Source: Stramenopiles sp. TOSAG23-3
Lineage: Eukaryota; Sar
Direction of reading: 5' to 3'
Assembly: GCA_900128585.1 (NCBI GenBank)
Contig: LT642856.1
Coordinates: 1-10,020 of the forward strand
DNA: 10,020 bases
In this document: positions 1-7,000 of the stretch, piece after piece
How the letters are laid out: each line of letters starts with the position of its first letter
How positions within the stretch are numbered: the first letter of the stretch is position 1
Notes under the pieces: model-generated
The model's database searches: none
What the model was told of the DNA's origin: nothing
The model's input: the letters and a program-made list of their open reading frames with translations, nothing else
Translations under genes and position numbers: made by a program

Positions 1-45
1 CAATTAAAAAGTGCAACAAATGGTTGTTTATTCTTGCGTGGGCTG

Positions 46-106
46 GTAAGTGTGAGAGTAATAATAGTTTAAGAAATGAGGGGAAGGCTAATTGCTGGTA
101 TTTTAG
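46..106 (+). other. Candidate spliceosomal intron spanning the putative start codon at 76
   Basis: A perfect GTAAGT donor starts at 46, a CTAAT branch-like motif lies at 88-92 and a TATTTTAG acceptor ends at 106, giving a 61-nt intron. Splicing joins a hydrophobic frame running from the left window edge (through LFILAWA) directly to the AIVLFAV core, so the leader would begin outside the window and the ATG at 76 would be intronic. The unspliced leader is equally good by eye, so this is an alternative model, not a firm call. Confidence 0.3.
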
Positions 107-228
107 CCATTGTACTCTTCGCTGTGCGTTCGTTTGCTGAAGAATGCCCTGCTGGAAAATATGGAAACCCTGCACTAGATATCGGTTGTGAATTTTGCCC
201 TTTAGGGAAATATACGAATCAAACGGGG
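76..228 (+). other. Secretory leader plus Cys-rich (GCC2/ephrin-receptor-like) module
   Basis: From ATG 76 the frame gives a textbook signal peptide: basic start MRGR, hydrophobic core of about 13 residues, and likely cleavage after SFA near residue 21. Two CPxGKY units follow with C-x-x-C spacing (residues 24-50), the pattern of GCC2/GCC3 extracellular modules common in protist surface proteins. Such modules normally come in long tandem arrays, so two units leading straight into a membrane protein is odd. It could be a true N-terminal domain of the following gene or a scrap of another gene fused to it. The frame ends at 279 in unrelated-looking residues, consistent with loss of frame near 228. 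Confidence 0.5.
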
Positions 229-557
229 CGTCGTTTCCAAGTTCCTGCTTGCTTCATTCATCGGTCACGGTTTTCTTGATTTCTGGCCCATCTTTAAGAG
301 TTGGGAATGGACGCGCGCGCTTGCTGCTTACGTTTGCGTCAGCATTGCTGGCATCTACGTATACTCCACATGGCCTGGTGTGACCATGATAGTCTTCATG
401 TTATCATCTGCGTACCATTTCGGCTCCGACTGGGAACAGGCTTCAGAGGCCATGTTTCTGGGTTCTACTATGCTCGGGTTGGCCTCGTATGCCTCCCACG
501 ACATTTACTCGAAGCTAGGGATTCCGAACGATGGGCTTTTTTCGATCGTGTACTGCT

Positions 558-659
558 CCGTGGGCTTTGTATCCCTCTTGACTGCGTGGTCTCGCAAGAA
601 GATTTCCTTGCTTTTCCTGGTCATGGGTATGGTGGGTGGCTACTTGCTCAAAAATACGG
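558..659 (+). repeat. Source segment of displaced 102-bp duplication (copy A)
   Basis: Bases 558-636 (79 bp) are identical to 2432-2510, and 637-659 (23 bp) are identical to 2521-2543. The only difference is 10 extra bases (acggtccgtt) in the downstream copy between the two blocks. Similarity stops sharply at both ends. The segment lies inside the Brp/Blh-like gene and codes for one membrane helix and the loop after it. Confidence 0.95.
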
Positions 660-873
660 GCGTACAAGCATTTACCTGGGATGGGCCGTATTTACTGCTC
701 TTGTGTACGCCGGCCTGCATGTTTCAGACGATATTCCGTTTGAATACACCACTGGGGCCGTTCTTGGGATATTATTTGCCCACATTATATTGACGGCTTG
801 CATACGGGAGAAGGGAGGACAGGTTTTGTTTAAGGTTGCATACAAAATCGACTCTCCCCTGGTCAATGTGTAG

Positions 874-1185
874 TGATACAAAATAATTTTCCTAAAAAAT
901 GTGTGTCTGTTATTACACCAGTTCCGAACATTCGTAATTCTTAAAACAGCTACCCACCATTTCTACACCACCACGCTTTGCCGCACTTTTCTGCCCACAG
1001 TTCTTTCGCAAACGTCCATCCATATAAAAAGAAAAAATATATACGAGGAGTCTAATAAAAAGAGCGATTTATCTCCTCGTACTCCTCGTATTATTATGTG
1101 GTATAGTCTAATAAGTAGTATTTTTATTTTTTAATAAATCTCCACACAACAGCAGCAGCAGCAACATATATTTCTGAACCCCTTG
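874..1185. other. AT-rich intergenic spacer with hairpin and CAG run
   Basis: No convincing gene is present; the only ORF (901-1134) is low-complexity and T/A-rich. An 11-bp perfect inverted repeat, atacgaggagt at 1041-1051 and its complement at 1081-1091, encloses a 29-nt loop. The right arm is preceded by a second ctcctcgta at 1073-1081. A short CAG run (four units plus CAA) lies at 1150-1164. The hairpin could be a 3' processing element of the upstream gene or chance in biased DNA. Confidence 0.5.
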
Positions 1186-1196
1186 ATGATTTTAAC

Positions 1197-1270
1197 GTGA
1201 GTGGTGAGTGGGATGATAGTTGGTTTGTTGTTTAATGATAATAATTATCTATTCTTATACAAATTTCCAG
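1197..1270 (+). other. Candidate 5' intron of the PH-like/SHOCT gene with tandem donors
   Basis: Two perfect GTGAGT donor motifs sit 7 nt apart at 1197 and 1204. The region ends in a T-rich tract and TTTCCAG at 1264-1270, giving introns of 74 or 67 nt. With the first donor, ATG 1186 reads through the junction in frame with the gene starting at 1377 without meeting a stop. The added stretch of about 40 residues has many Arg/Lys/His and no Asp or Glu, like a mitochondrial presequence. With the second donor, the same ATG meets TGA at once. Splicing here is inferred from motifs only. Confidence 0.4.
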
Positions 1271-1376
1271 TAAGAACCTTCCAAGGTCGTTCCAGCGACA
1301 GCATATTAAGAATCATTTTCATATAGTCCGTTTGCATAGAAACATTTACCGTGCAAACCGTAATTGCGTGCACTCC

Positions 1377-2282
1377 ATGACGTCGACGCAACCTCTGCAA
1401 CTGAAAGACTCACCTGATGGTTTAGAACTGGCACCGGATTCAGAAGTATGGATTGACGCCGGTATCTTGCCATGGGAAAGAGAGCCTGGCTTTCTTTTGT
1501 CCTTTGAGATCGACAGCAAGGGGGTTCAAGACTTTCTGTCAAATGCCCTCTACAAACGATTCTCAAACTTGACGGTATTTGCCTACTGCCTTACTGGACC
1601 TTACGTCATTTTTCCTTTACTAGTGCCGTGCGTGGTTAGTCCGTGTGCTGAATGCTTCCTTCAGCACCCTAAGTTTAAGAAGCGCTTGACTCAGCGCCAG
1701 GTCGCTCTTACGACGCGTGGGATTGTCATCCGGGTTCCTACAGATGCACTTCAACCATGTAAATCATGGGACGCAGATAACCCCAAGCTTAATTGTCACC
1801 CCTTGGACCAATTCAATATGGACGTCAATTTCGACGAGAGCACGGACGGGCCCTACTCCGTTCGCCGCCTCTATTTTGACGAAATACGTAGCGCGAACAT
1901 TGTTCCCAATCCGACATATAAAACTAGTTGCTGTCTTGCGGTCTGTTTTGGCAGCGAAGTGGCCTCACCGGTCAGTTACGTTCAGATTGATATTGGTAAG
2001 GGAAATGAAACAAAACGTGGGAAGGTTACCAACCCTGTCTTAGTTGGGTTGAAAGACCCACAGAGGTTTTGTAAAGAGGTCAACAAGTGCGCAAATGGTG
2101 TAAAGCTCGGGGAAATTGCATTGCAAGTGGCACCGGCTGCGACCAGCATGGAGCGAAACGATGGGGCCTCACTTTCGACCGAGCTGAGTAGACTTGCAGA
2201 ACTCCACGATAAGGGATACCTAAAAGGCGAGGAGTACTCTGCGGCAAAAATGGCGATCATAAAGAAGTTCAACACAAAATGA
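1377..2282 (+). CDS. Membrane-associated PH-like domain protein with C-terminal SHOCT domain
   Basis: This is a 301-residue protein from ATG 1377, the first ATG of an intact frame. A hydrophobic segment (residues about 65-93, with GPYVIFPLLVPCVV) looks like one or two membrane passes or a re-entrant hairpin and is Cys-rich. It is followed by a basic stretch (KFKKRLTQRQ) and VALTTRGIVIRV, the usual opening strand pair of bacterial-type PH-like domains. Beta-rich sequence runs to about residue 205. The last 36 residues (about 265-300) form the amphipathic helix pair of a SHOCT domain: LSRLAELHDKGYLKGEEYSAAK, with the typical L-x-x-L-x-x-L-x-x-x-G-x-[IL]-x-x-x-E-[FY] spacing. SHOCT domains are usually C-terminal oligomerisation or tethering units. 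No catalytic motif is visible. Inferred role: a membrane-tethered scaffold or sensor, with unknown partners. A 5' intron could add a basic N-terminal extension (see 1197-1270). The SHOCT call is good and the PH-like call moderate. Confidence 0.85.
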   Translation: MTSTQPLQLKDSPDGLELAPDSEVWIDAGILPWEREPGFLLSFEIDSKGVQDFLSNALYKRFSNLTVFAYCLTGPYVIFPLLVPCVVSPCAECFLQHPKFKKRLTQRQVALTTRGIVIRVPTDALQPCKSWDADNPKLNCHPLDQFNMDVNFDESTDGPYSVRRLYFDEIRSANIVPNPTYKTSCCLAVCFGSEVASPVSYVQIDIGKGNETKRGKVTNPVLVGLKDPQRFCKEVNKCANGVKLGEIALQVAPAATSMERNDGASLSTELSRLAELHDKGYLKGEEYSAAKMAIIKKFNTK

Positions 2283-2288
2283 ATTATT

Positions 2289-2348
2289 AACAACATCAAG
2301 GCCTTCCACGTTCCCGTCTGCAGCCGCCCGATGAAGCGATTCCCCGTA
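2289..2348 (-). pseudogene. Ankyrin-repeat-like coding fragment
   Basis: Read on the minus strand, this 20-codon stretch gives YGESLHRAAADGNVEGLDVV. This matches the first helix and turn of an ankyrin repeat (xxLHxAAxxGxxExxxxLL) with lysines before it. No second repeat follows: the frame then runs antisense into the 3' end of the SHOCT gene on one side and antisense through the Brp-like copy on the other. It is best read as an orphan scrap of an ankyrin gene. A chance match is possible given its shortness. Confidence 0.35.
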
Positions 2349-2431
2349 CTTTTTCTTGGCCAGACTAAGTGACAAGGGTGTATTGATTAGAATGGACAAA
2401 AGGAGCAGATTAATTTTCGCGGTACAAGAGG

Positions 2432-2543
2432 CCGTGGGCTTTGTATCCCTCTTGACTGCGTGGTCTCGCAAGAAGATTTCCTTGCTTTTCCTGGTCATGG
2501 GTATGGTGGGACGGTCCGTTTGGCTACTTGCTCAAAAATACGG
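2432..2543 (+). repeat. Displaced copy B of the Brp/Blh-like gene segment, retaining 10 extra bases
   Basis: This is an exact copy of 558-636 and 637-659 with acggtccgtt (2511-2520) between the blocks. The first nine of those bases form an odd palindrome (acgg-t-ccgt). In this copy the Brp-like frame reads through from GFVSLLTAW to WLLAQKYG without a break, whereas copy A changes frame at exactly that point. The copy ends two bases before the ATG of the next gene (2546). It also lies inside a small chimeric ORF (2392-2571, 59 residues) that overlaps that start in another frame and would act as an upstream ORF if transcribed. Confidence 0.95.
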
Positions 2544-2545
2544 CC

Positions 2546-3238
2546 ATGCTGGAGGGAAAATGGCCAAGTGAAAATGTGGTAATTGAAATTATTACATGGT
2601 TTGGTGTAATAATATTTTCGTTTGCTCTCCTAATGTTTCTTAAAGATGTGGCGTACTTAACTCGCGCGTACTTTAAGTTATCGCGCGCGTTCAAGAGAAG
2701 AAAAAGAAACCAACATGGTTGTTTCAAATCAATGAAACAAAAGATCTGTTTTTGCAGAGCAAGACCTGATAGAAGTAATGGACGGATTGATCAAACGAAA
2801 ATTGTGCCTTCAACGCGCAAACCCAGTAGGGGACGCAGTTTAACATCCATACTGTATGATGATAACATAGAAGCATCTGCTGTGGTGCAATTAAACCTTA
2901 GCGATGCAAAACGAAAGGCGTCGGCAAGATTAGAACGCAGACGAACATCAAAACTGCGAGGATTCCCTGAAAACAGCGATGTAGGGGAAATTAACCCACC
3001 GGGTTATACTAGGAGCCCCATACGGGACAGAAGCTTCACGTCTCGTTTTATCACCCAGCACCTTGCACAAGAACAAATACTCAATAAGCGAATTAATCGT
3101 GACCGCCGCTCGTCAAGAACACGGCTGATGAAACGGATTAATGGAAGCAAGGCCGTGCTGCCTCCTGATCACAAACCGACAGAGGGGGAAATATTGCAGA
3201 ACAAGAAATCGAAAGAAACTGATTTCGATTTCGTATGA
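2546..3238 (+). CDS. Unrecognised basic protein with one N-terminal membrane helix
   Basis: This is a 230-residue protein from ATG 2546, the first ATG in the frame; the frame is open upstream to 2456 but only with the antisense-like reading of copy B. Residues about 11-32 form a single hydrophobic helix, followed by a strongly basic flank (TRAYFKLSRAFKRRKRNQ). This predicts a type III or signal-anchor topology with a cytosolic C-terminal tail by the positive-inside rule. The tail is rich in Arg, Lys and Ser with repeated R-S and S-R pairs and no recognisable fold, and is probably disordered. It ends in an acidic-hydrophobic DFDFV. I recognise no family. Its start lies two bases after a displaced gene fragment, so its promoter or 5' end may be newly assembled. 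Codon usage is more A-rich than in the large downstream gene, which fits a fast-evolving or lineage-specific gene. Confidence 0.6.
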   Translation: MLEGKWPSENVVIEIITWFGVIIFSFALLMFLKDVAYLTRAYFKLSRAFKRRKRNQHGCFKSMKQKICFCRARPDRSNGRIDQTKIVPSTRKPSRGRSLTSILYDDNIEASAVVQLNLSDAKRKASARLERRRTSKLRGFPENSDVGEINPPGYTRSPIRDRSFTSRFITQHLAQEQILNKRINRDRRSSRTRLMKRINGSKAVLPPDHKPTEGEILQNKKSKETDFDFV

Positions 3239-3500
3239 AAGTAGAGACACTTCATATTTATTATTTACGAAAGTTATAATACATTATTTTAGCTTCGAAG
3301 TCTATGATAATAGGAAATATTTTGTATTGTAAATGAATTTAACAACTACAAACATTGTATCCTTACCATTTTACCTTCGCTTCGGGACACAACCGTTATA
3401 AAGTATTTTTTAAAAGTATCGTATCCCTATATATTATATTATTAATAATTCAAACGTGTAATGATTGATATATAATAATTAATGAGATAGTAGGTTTTGA
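3239..3500. other. AT-rich intergenic region
   Basis: This stretch of 262 bp is very rich in A and T and contains no coding pattern, RNA gene or clear repeat. It presumably holds the 3' untranslated region of the upstream gene and the promoter of the large NACHT gene. TA-rich runs at 3428-3482 could serve as the TATA-like part, but no specific site can be defended. Confidence 0.5.
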
Positions 3501-4016
3501 ATGAACGAAGAAAAGAAAAAATTCAGAGAATCGGACAAGGAACCGTCTCTGGTTTGCAAATTTGTACTGCCTCCTTTCCCTGCCGTCTTGAAGACCATTT
3601 TCATTGCTCAGTACATTCTTATCCATCCTTGGCACGGGATGGATTCTTACATCGATGACCATGACCTTTTCCACACCCACCAGAACTCGCATGCGAATGC
3701 TCACAATATGGACGACGCAAAGTTGCAGAATGGAATATACAAGACGCTGAAACGTTACGATTTGTCTTCGAGTGCGATTTACGAAGAAATGTTTAAAATA
3801 GAAGAAGACCTCCTCAATGGAGGCAGCAAGCGCGTGCGGCGCATGAACGATAATGCAACAGCAGGTGCATCACCCCGAAATAGACGCTCACGGTCGAATA
3901 CAGTAACGACCAGCCTGTCGGCAACGGAAAACTTTGATACAGACATGATACAGACACGTACGACAATGATCATGATTCTTTTAACGATGCAAATCATGCA
4001 GCGCAAAACCATTTGA
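3501..4016 (+). CDS. N-terminal part of the NACHT gene, cut off by a frameshift
   Basis: The ORF from ATG 3501 is coding-like up to about 3945. It has a D/H/N-rich stretch (DDHDLFHTHQNSHANAHN, residues about 52-69), a predicted helical segment (about 71-110) and an R/S-rich linker. After 3946 the frame turns into repetitive Met/Ile/Thr and stops at 4014-4016. The frame that continues into the large downstream ORF is open from 3938, and between 3950 and 4012 it has strong purine-N-pyrimidine codons coding for D/N/H. An 11-nt tandem duplication at 3936-3957 explains the switch. ATG 3639 or 3708 could be the true start, because residues 18-40 overlap an intron-like pyrimidine tract ending in TTGCTCAG at 3610. 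Read together, this is exon or N-terminal material of the large gene rather than a separate gene. Confidence 0.55.
   Translation: MNEEKKKFRESDKEPSLVCKFVLPPFPAVLKTIFIAQYILIHPWHGMDSYIDDHDLFHTHQNSHANAHNMDDAKLQNGIYKTLKRYDLSSSAIYEEMFKIEEDLLNGGSKRVRRMNDNATAGASPRNRRSRSNTVTTSLSATENFDTDMIQTRTTMIMILLTMQIMQRKTI
3936..3957 (+). repeat. 11-nt tandem duplication causing a frameshift
   Basis: The unit gatacagaca plus one base occurs twice (3936-3946 with t, 3947-3957 with c as the eleventh base). Eleven is 2 modulo 3, exactly the shift between the upstream frame (3501) and the downstream frame (open from 3938). Removing one unit gives one continuous frame that passes through an acidic, Asn/His-rich stretch into the large NACHT ORF. 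Confidence 0.8.
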
Positions 4017-4033
4017 GGCAAGTCTTGGTGAAC

Positions 4034-7000
4034 ATGTGCAAGGTGCACGGTCTTCATCACGATAAAACGTTGGCCGTCAAACGCCACCTGCAGACATTTT
4101 ACAGGGCCACCAACCAGTCCGGTATGGCTTTAGAACTAGAGTCCTGCGCCGGAGTCCACGTTCATAAACTCACGCAAATTTTTGAAGAACAGAAACGGAA
4201 AGCAAGAATGAAGAAGACGTGTCCCCCCGAAGAAGATCGGGGGAAATCGTCGCCTTCGAGGCGTGGTCTAAAGTTGAAGCCGATAAAGTACGGGCGAAAG
4301 TCTCCGTCGAAGCAATCGTTACAGGCCCAGGACAAAGCTTTTGTTGCTTCCCAAGCAACCCCGTTTCCGTTAACAAAAATAAAGGCAAACGCGCTTACGA
4401 AGCTAAGACTGTATCCATCGTACCGAGACTACAACGCAATTATTTCCCTGAATGGCCCGAGTACAATCGTCATAGGAGACTCCATGTCTGTCGAATTTAC
4501 CATGTCATTTCCCGAAAACCGACTGTCAAAGCAATACCCGCATCCGACGGACACCATTGCCATCGTCCCTGCAGACGTGTTCGATGGGGTCGACCCCTTG
4601 AACGAATTTCATGAAAATATTCTGTGCTCAGAGATTGTCCCTTCGATGCAGAACAAAGGCAAAGTTCAGTTCCAGGGTACGATGAAATTGAGCAAGGCTG
4701 GAGAGTACAAAGCTTTGTACGCATTCCGGGGCCGGTACCCGCACCAGTGCTTCCATAAATTCACCGTGCGCTTGGTGGATGCAAGGATCACGGTTATGAC
4801 GTCCAACGTGCGTTGCGGCTCAAAAATTTTGATCAGCTGGTACAGAGCACCGTACGAAGCTGGGCCGAGCGACGTCGACTGGATAGGGCTGTACCATATT
4901 ACCGGGGTGGGAAAGAAGAAGCTGATCAGTAGAAAGGACGTGCCAAGCGCGCCTACGGCAGAGGGCCAGCTCAGTTTTCATATGCCAGGGTTGGTAGGAC
5001 AGTTCCAATGCCTTTTTCACATATCAAAATTTGATAACCAAGTTATTGCAGCGTCGGAACGTCTGGTAGCAAAAATGCGCTTGCACGCAATGACCGGAAG
5101 AATTACTCCAAAGACAGAAGTCCGATTGATCCTGGCAAGTGCCCACGGAGATTGCTTCAGCGAAAGGCAGGCATTTCAAAAGCACGCGGTTCCCCACCTT
5201 GAAGAAATTGCCTCGCTGAAAGGCATGTCCTTCACGTACGTGAACTTCACGAGAGAAGATTACAATAATGTTACGGACGAATGCCTGATACAAATGCTGC
5301 AAACCGGGCTTCGTGAGTGCAGCTGCGCCACCATATTTGTCATGCTGCTCGGCAACCGGTACGGAATTATCCCCCCGAAAAAGCTTCTGTCAAAGAGGTT
5401 CAAGGAAATGCACCCGTGGGTCATGGAAAAACTTAATTATTCGAGCAGCAAAAGGCTTCAAGGGGTTGGGGCAGGGGCCTCCGTTCTGGAAATGTTCGCC
5501 CACCAAGCATTTTTTGCTCCCCTCGCAAACAGCGGCCCGTCGGAGGTAAAAAATGCGTATTTTTACCTCCGCACCCCAAGCGTCGTCAGCACAGAACCTT
5601 TCTCAAAGATGGAGCTGGACAGTTTTGAAAACGAGGCTGCCAACCAAGACCTCAGGGGCAGGATAGTGCGCTCCGGTGCAGGAAATGTCTGCCTCTCGTA
5701 CAGCGATGCCAAAGACTTCTGCTCCATCGTAATGAAAGATCTCAGCGAGGCAATTAAAAAAATTGCAGGAAAAAGCGACGATCTTACGGGAAGCAGACAT
5801 GCGGTGGAGTATCGTCGGTTCTACACGAACGAAAAGCACAAATCCTTGTTTTCAGAAATGTGCGCGTACCAGAAAAACATTTTTTCGAAATACTTGGACA
5901 ATCTGCAATCATCGCGTATGGTCTTTGTTGACAACGCGATTGCCAGCAGTTCCGGAAAGTTTCAGGACGACATCTTGATCGATGCGTGGTTGCTACATGC
6001 CATCATGCAAGATAAACCTCGCCCCCGGAAGAAGGAAAATGGTGACCCGGGGGATGCCAAGGGTCAAGTGGGTGGCCATACAGACGATTTAGAAAAAATG
6101 ACCGAAGAGCTCTTGGCAAAGACGTGCCAAAACATCGAGGTGCACGAAGGGGACCAGACGGCCATGGGTGCGCTCAACTCGATGGTGCAGGATATTATTA
6201 GCAACAAAGTCACAGCGAAAGATATACCGTTTATAATTATTGGGTGCCACGGCGTTGGAAAAAGTTCCATACTCGTTCGATGGCTCAAGCAGTTGTTCCG
6301 AAAATACGACCAGGACACAGACAATGCAATTGTCTCCACTTCTCTAAAACTTCCATTCTCGGAACCAAAGTTCTCCAAATTGCACATTGTCTGTGTCCAC
6401 CCAGGAGAGACCTCTACGCGACTTCAGAGTATAAACGAAGTTTTGCGCTTCATTGCCTACGAGCTGGCGGCCCTGATGCCTGACTTGCCCAGAAAATTGG
6501 TCCAAAACTACATCAACCAATCCAACCCTGACCTGATCCATCATTTCCCGCACTTTCTGCGCAATGTTGGTGAGTACGGGAAAGTCTTGCTGTGCATCGA
6601 CGGTCTGGACAAGCTGACGCCGTGCACGTTGGACTGGTTGGACTTGAAATTGCCACCGAACGTGTCTGTAGTTCTTGTTGGGGCAATCAAGGGTTCGTTT
6701 GCGTCGAAACCAAGGGAATCCAATCCCTTGCTCGCGGATGACATCTACAAGCTGCTAAAGAAGCGACAGTGGTTGGTTTCGGGGCACATGCTTTTGTTGA
6801 AGAGAGTAGACAAGAATGACGTCAATAAAATCATGCTGGACTTTGTGGACGCGTTGGAGAATACTAGCAGGTCCGACGTCCTGGCCGCTTTGCACGGTCC
6901 GGGGGCACTTGCGTTCGTTGAATTGGAAGAAACGCCGGGCGACGCATCGTCGTTGCTCCCTATATTTTCTCGTGTCTCCCATGCCAACCTGGCAACGAAT

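Larger units (their letters stand above)
76..873 (+). pseudogene. Broken multi-pass membrane protein gene, Brp/Blh-like (possible beta-carotene-to-retinal dioxygenase)
   Basis: Seen: three reading frames must be stitched to read this gene. Frame 1 (76 to about 228) gives a signal peptide and Cys-rich module. Frame 2 (about 229-636) gives several hydrophobic helices and carries HGFLD at 266-280 and AYHFGSD at about 410-430. Frame 1 again (637-873) gives two further membrane helices and ends at TAG. The first switch is repaired by dropping one G of GGGG at 225-228. The second is repaired by the 10 bp present in the displaced copy at 2511-2520. After 637, frame 1 shows a G-rich first codon position and alternation of polar loops and helices, so it is the genuine frame rather than frame 2, which stops at 791-793. 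Known: bacterial and archaeal Brp/Blh enzymes are multi-pass proteins with HGxLD and HFG-type His motifs and split beta-carotene into two retinals. Inference: this is a decayed relative. Family assignment is tentative because the later His motifs are weak. An unrelated membrane family, or assembly errors in a live gene, are alternatives. Confidence 0.5.

Noticed and set aside
380-793. Continuous frame-2 reading of the membrane protein ending at 793
   Set aside because: After 637 its codon pattern is poor, and frame 1 gives a better membrane protein that the displaced copy joins in frame.
901-1134. A 77-codon plus-strand ORF in the spacer
   Set aside because: Composition is low-complexity A/T with no domain, and it contains the hairpin and TA runs typical of non-coding DNA.
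2422-2428. Shared gtacaag just before copy B and just after copy A (662-668)
   Set aside because: Seven bases are too few to claim a tandem-array origin or microhomology-guided event.
2220-2498. A 92-codon minus-strand ORF as a real ankyrin gene
   Set aside because: It is antisense to the SHOCT gene's end and to the Brp-like copy, and only about 20 codons resemble ankyrin. It is kept as a scrap only.
3958-4001. A 44-nt GT...AG intron that would also join the two NACHT frames
   Set aside because: The donor GTACGA is weak, and the stretch has strong coding character in the downstream frame (D/N/H codons of purine-N-pyrimidine form). The 11-nt tandem duplication explains the shift more simply. 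cDNA could still overturn this.
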